DNA of 64,000 nucleotides from an uncultured Bacteroides sp. (GCA_947646015.1 CANSEY010000015.1:1-64000); one strand, 5' to 3'. Positions 49,635 through 59,707 are shown, counted from the first letter of the stretch. Numbers and translations are program-made. Notes: generated by a model from the sequence alone, not told the origin.

Positions 49635-51095
49635 ATGGAAAAAAAAGACCTTAAGCCGGCTGGCGTATTCAAGTATTTTGAGGAAATCTGCCAAGTGCCG
49701 CGTCCTTCCAAGAAGGAAGAGAAAATAATTGCCTACCTAAAGGCATTCGGAGTAAAACATAACCTGGAGACCAATGTAGATGAAGCAGGAAACGTACTGA
49801 TCAAAAAGCCCGCCACTCCGGGCAAAGAAAACCTTCAGACTGTCATATTGCAATCGCACATCGACATGGTGTGCGAAAAGAACAATGATGTACAGCACGA
49901 CTTCCTTACCGACCCTATCGAAACAGAAATAGACGGAGAATGGCTGAAAGCCAAAGGAACTACCCTCGGAGCTGATAACGGTATCGGTGTAGCTACCGAA
50001 CTGGCTATTCTGGCGGATGACAGCATCGAGCACGGCCCGCTGGAATGCCTGTTTACCGTAGATGAAGAAACCGGTCTGACCGGAGCTTTCGAGCTGAAAG
50101 AAGGTTTCATGAGCGGTGATATTCTGCTGAACCTCGACTCCGAAGATGAAGGAGAAATCTTTATCGGATGTGCCGGAGGTATCGACTCCGTTGCAGAGTT
50201 TAGTTATAAAGAAGTAGAAGTCCCTGCAGGATACTTTTTCTTTAAAGTAGAAGTAAAAGGACTGAAAGGCGGTCACTCCGGTGGTGATATTCACTTGGGA
50301 CGAGGCAATGCAAACAAGATACTGAACCGATTCCTGTCCCGAATGGCTAACCGGCAGGACCTGTATCTCTGCGAAATCAACGGAGGTAACCTGCGCAATG
50401 CCATCCCCCGCGAAGCATACGCCATCTGTGCAGTTCCCGAAAATGCCAAACATGACGTCCGCACGGAACTGAATATCTTCACCAGTGAAGTAGAAAACGA
50501 ACTGGCCGTCACCGAACCGGACCTGAAACTGGTTCTTGAATCGGAAACTCCCCGCAAAATGGCTATCGACCAGGATACTACTACCCGCTTGCTGAAAGCA
50601 TTGTATGCTGCTCCTCACGGTGTATATGCCATGAGTCAGGATATCCCCGGACTGGTAGAGACTTCAACCAACCTTGCTTCTGTCAAAATGAAATCGAATC
50701 ATATTATCCGCATCGAAACCAGCCAACGCAGCTCTATCTTATCTGCACGCAATGACATGGCGAATACGGTGCGTGCCGTCTTCCAGCTGGCAGACGCTGA
50801 TGTGACCTTCGGTGAAGGTTATCCGGGATGGAAGCCGAATCCTCATTCAGCTATCCTCGAAGTGGCAGCAGAATCTTACAAACGACTTTTCGGTGTAGAG
50901 GCGAAAGTGAAAGCAATTCACGCAGGACTGGAATGCGGTTTGTTCCTCGACAAGTATCCGACTTTAGATATGATCTCTTTCGGACCTACTCTCACCGGAG
51001 TACACTCTCCCGACGAACGGATGCACATTCCTTCCGTTGAGAAGTTCTGGAAGCACCTGTTGGATATTCTGGCACATGTTCCTGCCAAGAAATAA
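49635..51095 (+). CDS. pepD: aminoacyl-histidine (cytosol nonspecific) dipeptidase PepD
   Basis: 486 aa from ATG 49635 (MEKKDLKPAGVFKYFEEICQ); an upstream ATG at 49545 would add 30 unlikely residues. M20/M28-type zinc peptidase that splits dipeptides such as carnosine-like and Xaa-His. Metal and active-site segments: 'QSHIDMVCEKN', 'TLGADNGIG', 'VDEETGLTGAFE', and the inserted dimerisation lid 'KGGHSGGDIHLGRGNANKIL' and terminal 'IHAGLECGLF'. Cytoplasmic, no signal peptide. The gene ends 55 nt before the next ATG. Confidence 0.95.
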   Translation: MEKKDLKPAGVFKYFEEICQVPRPSKKEEKIIAYLKAFGVKHNLETNVDEAGNVLIKKPATPGKENLQTVILQSHIDMVCEKNNDVQHDFLTDPIETEIDGEWLKAKGTTLGADNGIGVATELAILADDSIEHGPLECLFTVDEETGLTGAFELKEGFMSGDILLNLDSEDEGEIFIGCAGGIDSVAEFSYKEVEVPAGYFFFKVEVKGLKGGHSGGDIHLGRGNANKILNRFLSRMANRQDLYLCEINGGNLRNAIPREAYAICAVPENAKHDVRTELNIFTSEVENELAVTEPDLKLVLESETPRKMAIDQDTTTRLLKALYAAPHGVYAMSQDIPGLVETSTNLASVKMKSNHIIRIETSQRSSILSARNDMANTVRAVFQLADADVTFGEGYPGWKPNPHSAILEVAAESYKRLFGVEAKVKAIHAGLECGLFLDKYPTLDMISFGPTLTGVHSPDERMHIPSVEKFWKHLLDILAHVPAKK

Positions 51096-51117
51096 CAGTC
51101 AGGTAAGATATCATAGA

Positions 51118-51165
51118 AAAGATGATGGTGATAGCAGAAAAAGATTTGCTATGACCGTCATCTTT
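51118..51165 (+). promoter_or_regulatory. stem-loop enclosing the next gene's start codon
   Basis: Bases 51118-51135 and 51148-51165 pair at 16 of 18 positions with a 12-nt loop; the right arm contains ATG 51151. It could hide the start codon from ribosomes or act as a weak terminator for pepD. Confidence 0.55.
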
Positions 51166-52254
51166 ATTATAATGCTCTTTTTCGTGCCCTCTTATATCAT
51201 AGGGCAAACTTCCCTTACCGAAAAAGAATCGTTCAGCAATAAACAATCTGTTTCCCAGAAGAAGTCTTCCGCCGAAGAACGAATTCCCTTTCGTGTCATG
51301 AGCTGGAATGTAGAAAACCTCTTTGACACTCACCACGATACACTAAAGAACGATAATGAATTTCTCCCTGACGCTATCCGTCACTGGAACTACACCAAGT
51401 ACAAGAAGAAACTGGCTGATATGGCCCGTGTCATCACTGCCGTCGGTGAATGGAATCCACCCGCCCTTGTAGGTCTTTGTGAAGTAGAAAACGACAGTGT
51501 ACTACGTGATCTCACACGACGTTCTCCTTTAAAGGAACTGAGTTACCGGTATGTTATGACAAGTTCTCCCGATCTGAGAGGGATTGATGTTGCTTTATTA
51601 TATCAACGTGACCTATTCAAATTATTATCTTTCCGGTCTATCCCCATCCCCTCATTCAAGCATCATCGCCCCACAAGAGATTTACTGCACGTCAGCGGAC
51701 TATTATTAACCGGAGATACACTTGATGTAATCGTCTGCCATCTGCCTTCCCGGTCCGGTGGAGCCAAGGAATCCGAACCTTACCGGCTACACGCTGCCCG
51801 AATACTACGCACAGAAGCCGACAGTCTGCTGAATATCCGCCTTCATCCACAACTGGTCATCATGGGAGATTTTAATGACTACCCAACCAATAAATCCATC
51901 AAAGAGATATTAGAAGCTACTGATCCCCAACAGTCAGTCACCTTCCCCAATCCCCGGAAACTCTACCATCTGCTTGCCCGAAAAGCAACATCCCGCCATT
52001 TTGGCTCCTATAAATACCACGGAAAATGGGGATTGCTCGACCATTTGATCGTATCCGGCAATTTACTCGATACTTCCTCTAAATTCTTCACCGGTGAAGA
52101 CAAAGCAACTGTTGCCCGCCTCCCCTTTCTATTGACAGAAGACAAGAAATACGGTGATGATGAACCTTTCCGTACCTATAAAGGAATGAAATATCAGGGA
52201 GGAATCAGTGACCATCTTCCTGTTTACGCAGATTTTGAACTCATTTTATACTAG
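51151..52254 (+). CDS. secreted endonuclease/exonuclease/phosphatase (EEP) family protein
   Basis: 367 aa from ATG 51151, which starts a signal peptide (MTVIFIIMLFFVPSYIIGQ). Longer frames reach back into pepD and are unlikely. The EEP domain (about 50-367) has 'VMSWNVENLFD' (metal Asn), 'LCEVEND' (Glu), 'VIMGDFNDYP' (catalytic Asp-Asn) and 'GISDHLPVYADF' (Asp-His). Such exported enzymes act on nucleic acids or phosphoesters in the periplasm; substrate unknown. Confidence 0.9.
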   Translation: MTVIFIIMLFFVPSYIIGQTSLTEKESFSNKQSVSQKKSSAEERIPFRVMSWNVENLFDTHHDTLKNDNEFLPDAIRHWNYTKYKKKLADMARVITAVGEWNPPALVGLCEVENDSVLRDLTRRSPLKELSYRYVMTSSPDLRGIDVALLYQRDLFKLLSFRSIPIPSFKHHRPTRDLLHVSGLLLTGDTLDVIVCHLPSRSGGAKESEPYRLHAARILRTEADSLLNIRLHPQLVIMGDFNDYPTNKSIKEILEATDPQQSVTFPNPRKLYHLLARKATSRHFGSYKYHGKWGLLDHLIVSGNLLDTSSKFFTGEDKATVARLPFLLTEDKKYGDDEPFRTYKGMKYQGGISDHLPVYADFELILY

Positions 52255-52365
52255 CCGAAATACAAGGAGGTTATAAATCCACTGTCAACCACTCCGCCGG
52301 ACATAGCCGGAAAGAAAAAAAAGAGTTTTTTATGTTAATAAACGGGGTTCGATACAAAATTTACT

Positions 52366-52373
52366 TATTTTTG
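52366..52373 (+). promoter_or_regulatory. -7 box of the ECF sigma gene
   Basis: TATTTTTG (TAnnTTTG) 34 nt before ATG 52407, so the sigma gene itself uses the primary sigma factor. Confidence 0.6.
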
Positions 52374-52406
52374 CAGGGTTTACAGCATTTACAAAAAATA
52401 CCCCCA

Positions 52407-52970
52407 ATGGAAACCTTTGACGAAAAACAACTTCTGAAGGCTATTAGCGAAGGAGATGAGAAAGCCTTTAAAACTTTCTTCCTATACTACTATCCCCGCA
52501 TCAAAGGGTTTATCAACGGACTACTGCAATCGCAAGAAGAGGCCGAAGATTTATCGCAGGACATCTTTCTTACGTTATGGAACAACCGCTCATCCCTCCA
52601 TACCATCAATAACCTTAAACCTTATCTTTTCCGCATTTCCAAAAATGCGGTGTATCGGCACATCGAACGCACACTACTGTTCAGGAACTATCAGCAGAAA
52701 GAAACCGAAAAGTATATCCCGCCACTGGAAAGCAACGAAACCGATGACAACATCCACCTCAAAGAACTCGAACTATTGGTGACAATGGTTGTAGAAAAAA
52801 TGCCTCCGCAACGACAGAAAATATATAAGATGAGCCGGGAATCAGGAATGAACAACGAAGAAATAGCCCGCGAACTAAGCATCAACAAACGAACAGTAGA
52901 GAACCACCTTTCACAAGCACTTACCGACATCCGAAAAGCATTATTCATAACCTTTATTCTATTTTTCTAA
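52407..52970 (+). CDS. ECF sigma factor of the SusCD locus
   Basis: 187 aa from ATG 52407 (METFDEKQLLKAISEGDEKAF); the earlier ATG at 52332 lies before the promoter. Region 2 ('FYYYPRIKGFINGLLQSQEEAEDLSQDIFLTLW' type helices) and region 4 ('MPPQRQKIYKMSRESGMNNEEIARELSINKRTVENHLSQAL', HTH) are complete. It is paired with a FecR anti-sigma factor and a SusC with an STN signalling domain, the standard outer-membrane signal relay of glycan loci. It should activate the susC operon when its glycan binds. Confidence 0.95.
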   Translation: METFDEKQLLKAISEGDEKAFKTFFLYYYPRIKGFINGLLQSQEEAEDLSQDIFLTLWNNRSSLHTINNLKPYLFRISKNAVYRHIERTLLFRNYQQKETEKYIPPLESNETDDNIHLKELELLVTMVVEKMPPQRQKIYKMSRESGMNNEEIARELSINKRTVENHLSQALTDIRKALFITFILFF

Positions 52971-53048
52971 AAAAAAGTAGAATAGAGGCTGTGCGTTATT
53001 AATCTGTTACGTATCTTATATATGTAACCACACCTAAAATGCGCTAAT

Positions 53049-54056
53049 ATGTCGAACGCTCATAAAATAATTAAAAACTTTACTTCCGATAAGTTCAGTC
53101 CGGAACTTAAAGAGAAGTTATGGAAATGGCTTGTCGACTCCAGTGAACAGGCGGAGAAAGATGAAGCATTGATGGAATTATGGGAAGATCAGAATTTCAA
53201 AGCCAATGCAAGTACTGAACGTTCCTATCAGAACTTCCGCAGGAAAATTGCGCCCCAACAGCGGAAGGCAACTGCAAGGTATACCTTGCGCAAATGGCTG
53301 CAGGTGGCGGCTGTATTACTGGTTCCCCTGCTCTCTATGGTGGCATCCTACCTATATATACAATCGAATGAAGAGCATACAGAACTTGTCGAGTACTATG
53401 TGCCCAGAGGCGAACAAAAACAGGTTACCTTGCCCGACGGCACCACAGCATACCTCAACTCAGGAACTTTACTGGTATATCCGCAAAAGTTCACCGGGGA
53501 TATCCGTTCGGTATATCTGATAGGAGAAGCTAATTTTGACGTAAAGAAAGACAAGCAACATCCATTTATCGTCAAGACCAACCATCTGAAAGTAAAAGTA
53601 TTGGGAACTAAATTCAACGTACACGCTTATGCAGAAGACGAGAAGACAACCACTACTTTGGAATCGGGTTCCGTAGTCGTTCAGAAAGCAAACAATGAAG
53701 ATATCATCACCCTTACACCGAACGAGCAACTGGAATATGACAACCCGTCCGGAGAATTTAATAAAAAGATTATCGACGCCTCTGTCTACTCCGGCTGGAC
53801 CAGAGGCGAGCTGAACTTTGCGGCAATGACTCTCAGTGATATTTTCATTACGATAGAGAGAATATACGACATACACATCATCGTCCCTCCGCATCTGGCT
53901 ACCACCGATGTATATACCATCAAGTTCAAACAAAAAGCTCCTATCAAGGAGATCATGAATATCGTGACCAAAACCATAGGAAACATAGACTATAAAGTCG
54001 AAGACGAGAACATTCTCTTAATTTATTCACCCCTAAATAAGAAAGGAGGCCGATAG
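53049..54056 (+). CDS. FecR anti-sigma factor
   Basis: 335 aa. The cytoplasmic N-terminus (about 1-75) should bind the sigma factor, one membrane helix (WLQVAAVLLVPLLSMVASYLYI, about 79-100) follows, then the FecR domain (about 110-220; LPDGTTAYLNSGTLLVYPQKF, ANFDVKKD, VLGTKFNVHAY) and a DUF4974-type end ('LNFAAMTLSDIFITIERIYDIHI'). It senses the STN domain of the SusC transporter and releases the sigma factor. It lies directly between the sigma and susC genes. Confidence 0.95.
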   Translation: MSNAHKIIKNFTSDKFSPELKEKLWKWLVDSSEQAEKDEALMELWEDQNFKANASTERSYQNFRRKIAPQQRKATARYTLRKWLQVAAVLLVPLLSMVASYLYIQSNEEHTELVEYYVPRGEQKQVTLPDGTTAYLNSGTLLVYPQKFTGDIRSVYLIGEANFDVKKDKQHPFIVKTNHLKVKVLGTKFNVHAYAEDEKTTTTLESGSVVVQKANNEDIITLTPNEQLEYDNPSGEFNKKIIDASVYSGWTRGELNFAAMTLSDIFITIERIYDIHIIVPPHLATTDVYTIKFKQKAPIKEIMNIVTKTIGNIDYKVEDENILLIYSPLNKKGGR

Positions 54057-54169
54057 ACAGAAAAAAGGGAGTCGATATTTCGCGGATACCAACTCCCCCA
54101 AATCAAAATTACTTCATTTAAATTAGTTGTGTACACTTAAATTAGTATTAATGATTAACTCACAAAAGT
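54057..54169 (+). promoter_or_regulatory. susC upstream region with a hairpin and a direct repeat
   Basis: GGGAGT/ACTCCC near 54067-54096 may terminate the fecR transcript. TTAAATTAGT occurs twice, at 54118-54127 and 54137-54146, 19 nt apart, 23 nt before ATG 54170. This could be the site used by the ECF sigma factor, as no TAnnTTTG box is seen. Confidence 0.45.
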
Positions 54170-57100
54170 ATGAAATTTTATAAATTGTCGGGCATAGGTT
54201 ATCCCGTAAAAATTCATAAATTTTATATATTGTTATTCGCTTTATGTTTTTATAACATAGCCTATGGGCAAAATCAGCCAATAACGGTATCTATGAAAAA
54301 CCAACCTCTATTAAAAGTATTCGAAATCATTGAAGATCAGACCGATTTTAGTATCGCTTATAATCAGACGAAACTGGACGTGAAACAAAAGGTCAGCGCC
54401 AATTTTGTCAGAGAAGCAGTCTCTTCTGTTCTGAACTCCGTACTCAAAGGAACAGGATTCACTTACAGACAGGAAGGTAAGCATATTATTATCATTCCTG
54501 TCCCGGCAAAGGCAGAAGCAGCCCCCAACAACACTACTTCTACCCAGCAGTCCATAAAAATACGGGGAACCGTAACAGATGCGCAGGGCGAACCTCTGAT
54601 TGGAGCAAATGTTCTGGTTGACGGCAGCAAACAAGCGACCATTACCGACATGAATGGGGAATTCTCACTGGAAGTACCTGCCAACAGTAAGTTACGGGTT
54701 ACTTATATCGGTTACGTCACACAAGAAGTAACAGTCAAAAACAAGACACTTTTCAACATACAGCTACAGGAAGATACCCAGACTATGGATGAAGTGGTAG
54801 TCATCGGATTCGGAACACAAAAAAAAGTGAATATGACCGGCGCTGTAGCCTCTGTAAATATCAAAGAGTCGTTGGGCGACCGCCCGATTACCAACGTTTC
54901 GGCTGCCCTGCAAGGAGTCGTGCCGGGACTAAAAATTGAATCGACAACGGGAACTCCGGGAGACGACATGACGTACAATATCCGTGGAACAACCTCCATC
55001 AACGGTGGTGAGCCTCTCGTATTGGTAAACAACGTACCGATGGATATCAACATGATTGACCCGCAGGATATTGAATCCGTATCTATTTTGAAAGATGCCG
55101 CTTCCGCAGCTATATATGGTGCCCGCGCAGCTTTTGGTGTGATTCTGATTACAACGAAGCAAGGTAAAAAGGACATGGCTCCCAGATTCAATTACAACAA
55201 CAACTTCTCTTTCTCGAAAGCATCGGAGCTTCCGCAGAAAGCAAGTCCGCTGGAATCGGTACTGGCGTACAAGGAAATGGGATGGGCAAACGATACCTAT
55301 GTAGACGGAAAAAACATCACCCAATGGGAAGGCTACATACGAGACTATCAGGCGAATCCTTCCAATTATCCGAACGGATATATTTTCGACGATCAGGGCA
55401 ACCTGTTCCTGATGCGGGAGAATGATATGTTTGCCGATATGATGGATAACTTCGGATTCATGCAGAACCACAGCTTCTCCGTATCGGGAGGCAGCCAGCG
55501 TACCAGCTACCGACTAAGCCTGGGATATACCGGTGAGGACGGCATTCTGGTAACGGACAAAGACAAATTTGACCGTATCAATATGTCCAGCTTCCTGAGT
55601 GTCGACGTAAACAAGTGGCTGACCACCCAACTGGATATCAGATACGCGAACTCCACCCAGAACAAAGTGGAGCAAGGCGGACGAAACGGTGTCTGGGGAA
55701 GTGCCATGTACTTGCCGTCCTACCACAACATCCTGCCATACGAACAAGACGGCATCGAATATCCTGCCGAAACGTCCGCTACTTTCGTACGCTACGGAGA
55801 ACCGAGGGTGATCAAGAAGACCAACCTGCGTACTTTGGGACGTGTCATCATCTCTCCGCTGAAAGGACTGAAAATAACAGGTGAATATACCTACAACCGG
55901 ATCACCGAGTACAACCGGATGTACGTCAACAAATACAAGTATATAGGATTCAACTTTACAGGGCTGCTGAACAATGTAGAGAACTCACGTTATGCCCTGA
56001 CGCAAGGTTTCACCAATTACAACGCTATTAACGCATTCGCCAATTACGACTTTTCAATAGGTAAACATGATATCTCTATTATGGGTGGTTACAATCAGGA
56101 AGAGAGTCATAAGGAATCGCAATGGTCGCAGCGCACGGACGTATTACTGGAAAATCTGCCGTCGCTCTCCGGTTCTACCGGAACGGCATCCGTCACCGAC
56201 AGTTTCGATGAATATGCTATCAGAGGTTTGTTCTACCGTGTCAATTACACTTACGACGGTAAATACATGTTCGAAGCCAACGGACGCTACGACGGTACAT
56301 CCCGTTTCCCGAAAGACAGCCGTTTCGGTTTCTTCCCTTCCTTCTCCGCCGGATGGCGCATTTCGGAAGAAGCATTCATGAAGAATACCAAAAGCTTCCT
56401 GTCTAACTTGAAACTACGTGCCTCATGGGGCTCTATCGGCAACCAGATCATACTGAAGCCGGACAACACTCCGGAAAACTATCCCTACATCCCTTCCATG
56501 TCACCTTACTTGACAGAATGGCTGGTGGACGGACAAAAGACGACTACACTGAATGCACCGGCAATGGTCAGCAGCAGTTTCTCGTGGGAAAAGGTATATA
56601 CACTGGACTTCGGAGTCGATTTCGGATTCTTCGACAACCGCTTTAACGGTACTTTCGACTGGTATCGCCGCGACACCAAAGGGATGCTGGCACCCGGTAT
56701 GGACCTACCGTGGGTAGTGGGAGCCACCGCCGCCAAACAGAACGCCGCTGACCTGAAGACGTACGGCTGGGAACTGGAACTGAACTGGAGAGACCGCATC
56801 AACAAGGACTGGAGCTACCGGATCGGATTCAACCTGTACGACTCACAAAGTGAAATCACGAAATACAATAATGAGACCAACCTGCTAGGCGACAAGATTT
56901 ACCGCAAAGGCATGAAAATGGGAGAAATCTGGGGATATGTCACCGACCGCTTCTACACGGAAGACGACTTCAACGCAGACGGTACACTAAAACCGGGAAT
57001 CCCCATTCCGAAAGGAGCAGGAAAAGTTTTTCCGGGAGACGTGCTGTATAAGAACTTCGATGACGATACCGAAACCATCTGGAGCGGCGAAGGAACCGCC

Positions 57101-57622
57101 GACAATCCCGGCGACCAGCGTATCATCGGTAACTCGACTCCACGTTTCCACTACGGCATCACCGCAGGAATCAGCTGGAAAGGACTCGACCTCTCTATCT
57201 TCCTCCGAGGCGTAGGCAAACGGGATTATTGGCGCACCGACCAGATCGCATGGCCTACCGGAGGCTGGGGAAGCCTGTTCAAAGAAACTCTCGACTTCTG
57301 GACTCCGACTAACACCAATGCCTATTATCCGCGTGTGTATTCCAACGACGGGGTAAACACAAGCTACAACCACTGGAAACAGTCGAAGTATCTCGCCAAC
57401 GCCTCTTACCTGAAACTGCAAAACATCACGCTTTCCTATACCTTGCCCAAAGTATGGTCCCAGCGTCTCTACTTCGACGATGTGAAAGTATTCTTCAGCG
57501 GAGAGAACCTCTACACGTGGGATCACCTGCCGGAAGGATTGGAAACCGATATGCTGTCAAAAGGTGCCTGGGAATATCCGTTCATGAGAAAATTCTCTTT
57601 CGGTATCAATGTTACATTCTAA
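54170..57622 (+). CDS. SusC-family TonB-dependent glycan transporter with STN domain
   Basis: 1150 aa. Signal peptide (YILLFALCFYNIAYGQ), an STN signalling domain (about 45-110; KVFEIIEDQTDFSIAYNQTK), a carboxypeptidase-regulatory-like domain (about 130-210), a TonB box (about 206-212, DEVVVIGFG), the plug ('ALQGVVPGLKIES ... DGVNTS' type motifs, with 'VLVNNVPMD' and 'VSILKDAASAAIYGARAA') and a 22-strand barrel ending in 'FGINVTF'. It imports glycan pieces across the outer membrane with SusD as its lid. The STN domain links it to FecR control. Confidence 0.97.
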   Translation: MKFYKLSGIGYPVKIHKFYILLFALCFYNIAYGQNQPITVSMKNQPLLKVFEIIEDQTDFSIAYNQTKLDVKQKVSANFVREAVSSVLNSVLKGTGFTYRQEGKHIIIIPVPAKAEAAPNNTTSTQQSIKIRGTVTDAQGEPLIGANVLVDGSKQATITDMNGEFSLEVPANSKLRVTYIGYVTQEVTVKNKTLFNIQLQEDTQTMDEVVVIGFGTQKKVNMTGAVASVNIKESLGDRPITNVSAALQGVVPGLKIESTTGTPGDDMTYNIRGTTSINGGEPLVLVNNVPMDINMIDPQDIESVSILKDAASAAIYGARAAFGVILITTKQGKKDMAPRFNYNNNFSFSKASELPQKASPLESVLAYKEMGWANDTYVDGKNITQWEGYIRDYQANPSNYPNGYIFDDQGNLFLMRENDMFADMMDNFGFMQNHSFSVSGGSQRTSYRLSLGYTGEDGILVTDKDKFDRINMSSFLSVDVNKWLTTQLDIRYANSTQNKVEQGGRNGVWGSAMYLPSYHNILPYEQDGIEYPAETSATFVRYGEPRVIKKTNLRTLGRVIISPLKGLKITGEYTYNRITEYNRMYVNKYKYIGFNFTGLLNNVENSRYALTQGFTNYNAINAFANYDFSIGKHDISIMGGYNQEESHKESQWSQRTDVLLENLPSLSGSTGTASVTDSFDEYAIRGLFYRVNYTYDGKYMFEANGRYDGTSRFPKDSRFGFFPSFSAGWRISEEAFMKNTKSFLSNLKLRASWGSIGNQIILKPDNTPENYPYIPSMSPYLTEWLVDGQKTTTLNAPAMVSSSFSWEKVYTLDFGVDFGFFDNRFNGTFDWYRRDTKGMLAPGMDLPWVVGATAAKQNAADLKTYGWELELNWRDRINKDWSYRIGFNLYDSQSEITKYNNETNLLGDKIYRKGMKMGEIWGYVTDRFYTEDDFNADGTLKPGIPIPKGAGKVFPGDVLYKNFDDDTETIWSGEGTADNPGDQRIIGNSTPRFHYGITAGISWKGLDLSIFLRGVGKRDYWRTDQIAWPTGGWGSLFKETLDFWTPTNTNAYYPRVYSNDGVNTSYNHWKQSKYLANASYLKLQNITLSYTLPKVWSQRLYFDDVKVFFSGENLYTWDHLPEGLETDMLSKGAWEYPFMRKFSFGINVTF

Positions 57623-57635
57623 TAACCAATGTATT

Positions 57636-59492
57636 ATGAGAAAATATTTAATCTTTATATGTACAGTTTTGTTAGCAAGCTGTCTCAATAACGATTTCCT
57701 GGAAAGGTATCCTTTGGGAGACCCGACTGCCGAAACGGCTTTTGAAACATACGACAATTTCAAGGCATACGCCTGGGGATTGTATGAAACCCTGCCTTCA
57801 TTGGGCTATGGCTCGGAAAATTCTACGGACGACATCTCGTACAACCAGACAAGAGGAACCAGCGAAAGCAACTGGATCAGAAAACTGGTGACCATCCCCG
57901 ACAAGAAAGACAATACTTCCTGGAACTATTACAGCTATATCCGAAGGGTCAACCTGATGCTCGACCGCATTGACGGTTCGAAAATGACGGATGTAGAAAA
58001 GGCGAACTGGCGTTCCGTCGGTTACTTTTTCCGTAGTTACCGCTACCTGTCTCTCCTGTCGGCTTACGGTGGCGTACCCTGGATTGATCATGTGCTGAGC
58101 GACGACGAAACAGAACTGATCAAAGGCCCTCGTGCCTCCAGAGATGAAATAGCCGGTCACATTCTGGAAGACCTGCAATTTGCCGAAAAGAATATCAACG
58201 TGAACGGAGAAGGCAGAAACACCATCAACAAGGCTTGTGTACAGGCTTTACTCTCCCGCTTCTGCCTTTTCGAAGGTACCTGGCGCAAATATCACGGACT
58301 CAACAACGCCGAAACTTATCTGCGGGAATGCAAACGGGTATCCGCTGAACTGATACAGACTTATCCGAACGTGGCGGACTGCTACGACGATCTGTTCTGT
58401 TCACTGGAACTGAAAGATGTTACCGGCGTCATTCTGTACAGAGAATATTCGGATGCTGTCGGTGTAGTGCACGCTGTCAGCATCGGGGGAACGACCGCCA
58501 CCTCCTTTTACAATCCGACCCGCGACTTAGTGGACAGTTACCTGTGCACGGACGGAAAGCCACGCTGGACGAGTGACGCCTATCTGGGTGACAAGGATAT
58601 ATACGACGAGTTCAGCAACCGTGACCATCGTTTGTGGCTGCACGTCACTCCTCCTTACCGGGTAGACCGTTCGGCTTCCAGCACAGCCTGGGACAATAAA
58701 TGGAAATTTACGGATAACTCCAAAGACCGCAGTTTTATCGACAGCCTCACCGTCCGCATGGGAATCGGGTACGGCACCAGCAAAGAACGACAGAAGTTAT
58801 TGCCATTCCGTCAAGGATATGACGGTGGTATTTTGGGTGCATCGCCTCACTTTGACTTCTATCTGGAGAACCAGCCGTGGTACAAGTCTGCCTTCGGATA
58901 TAACAACTGGAAATACTATTGCTGCTACCTGAGCATGGGCAGCCAACGAAATGAAGAGACGGATATGCCTATTTTCCGCATCGAAGAAGTCATGCTGAAC
59001 TACGCGGAAGCCATGTGCGAACTCGGCGAGTTTGACCAGACAGTTGCCGACGTCACAATCAACAAACTGCGCCCGCGTGCCAATGTAAAACTCATGAAAG
59101 TCTCGGAAATAAACTCAGCCTTCGACCCGAAACGTGATCTCGGAAATCCGGATTATCCCAACGACTACGAAGTGAGTCCGCTATTATGGGAAATACGACG
59201 GGAACGACGCATCGAACTGTTCTCCGAAGGATTCCGTTTCGACGACCTGAGAAGATGGAAGAAATGCCACTATGCACTGAAGAAGAAACTCGGACAATAC
59301 GTACGTGCATCCGACTTCACGGCAGGAACCAATGTGACTATCGACGGCGGCGGCTCCGAAGGATATCTCGAATTCCATCCGAAACAGAATCATCTATGGC
59401 CGGATTACTATTACCTCAACCCTATTCCACGCAACGAACGGGTACTGAATCCCCAACTCGAACAGAATCCGGGATGGGAGGAAGGAAATTAA
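57636..59492 (+). CDS. SusD/RagB-family glycan-binding lipoprotein
   Basis: 618 aa from ATG 57636; an earlier ATG at 57609 overlaps susC. Lipoprotein signal with lipobox LLASC, Cys16. TPR-based SusD fold: 'NDFLERYPLGD' N-terminal segment, 'YFFRSYRYLSLLSAYGGVPWI' and C-terminal 'YALRPR'-type 'KLRPRANVKLM', 'RIEEVMLNYAEAMCELG', 'WEIRRERRIELFSEGFRFDDLRRWK'. It covers the SusC barrel and binds the glycan. Lies 13 nt after susC, so they are made together. Confidence 0.96.
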   Translation: MRKYLIFICTVLLASCLNNDFLERYPLGDPTAETAFETYDNFKAYAWGLYETLPSLGYGSENSTDDISYNQTRGTSESNWIRKLVTIPDKKDNTSWNYYSYIRRVNLMLDRIDGSKMTDVEKANWRSVGYFFRSYRYLSLLSAYGGVPWIDHVLSDDETELIKGPRASRDEIAGHILEDLQFAEKNINVNGEGRNTINKACVQALLSRFCLFEGTWRKYHGLNNAETYLRECKRVSAELIQTYPNVADCYDDLFCSLELKDVTGVILYREYSDAVGVVHAVSIGGTTATSFYNPTRDLVDSYLCTDGKPRWTSDAYLGDKDIYDEFSNRDHRLWLHVTPPYRVDRSASSTAWDNKWKFTDNSKDRSFIDSLTVRMGIGYGTSKERQKLLPFRQGYDGGILGASPHFDFYLENQPWYKSAFGYNNWKYYCCYLSMGSQRNEETDMPIFRIEEVMLNYAEAMCELGEFDQTVADVTINKLRPRANVKLMKVSEINSAFDPKRDLGNPDYPNDYEVSPLLWEIRRERRIELFSEGFRFDDLRRWKKCHYALKKKLGQYVRASDFTAGTNVTIDGGGSEGYLEFHPKQNHLWPDYYYLNPIPRNERVLNPQLEQNPGWEEGN

Positions 59493-59531
59493 CCGGTAAT
59501 CCATCACCAACCGGATAATCCGGAACTAACC

Positions 59532-59650
59532 GGAAGAGGCTGTGGCAAATATTGGCTCTTCTTGACAGTCATCCCAATGACAGGACAAGCATTTCGTCAT
59601 TAGCGTGGCTGAAAGACCTTGATATTTGACACTGCCTCTTCCCTTTTTAA
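59532..59650 (+). terminator. long imperfect stem after susD
   Basis: Bases 59532-59552 pair with 59622-59642 (19 of 21), followed by CTTTTTAA. The 69-nt loop holds a GTCAT/ATGAC hairpin. It probably ends susCD transcription; its size suggests a small inserted element. Gap 59493-59784 shows no gene. Confidence 0.6.
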
Positions 59651-59707
59651 CTGTATTGATTTCGTAAGTTTACTCAAAAGAATAATTGAGTATTTGAAAT
59701 TTATTCG

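Noticed and set aside
49737..50618. 293-codon frame opposite to pepD
   Set aside because: Shadow of PepD; no motif.
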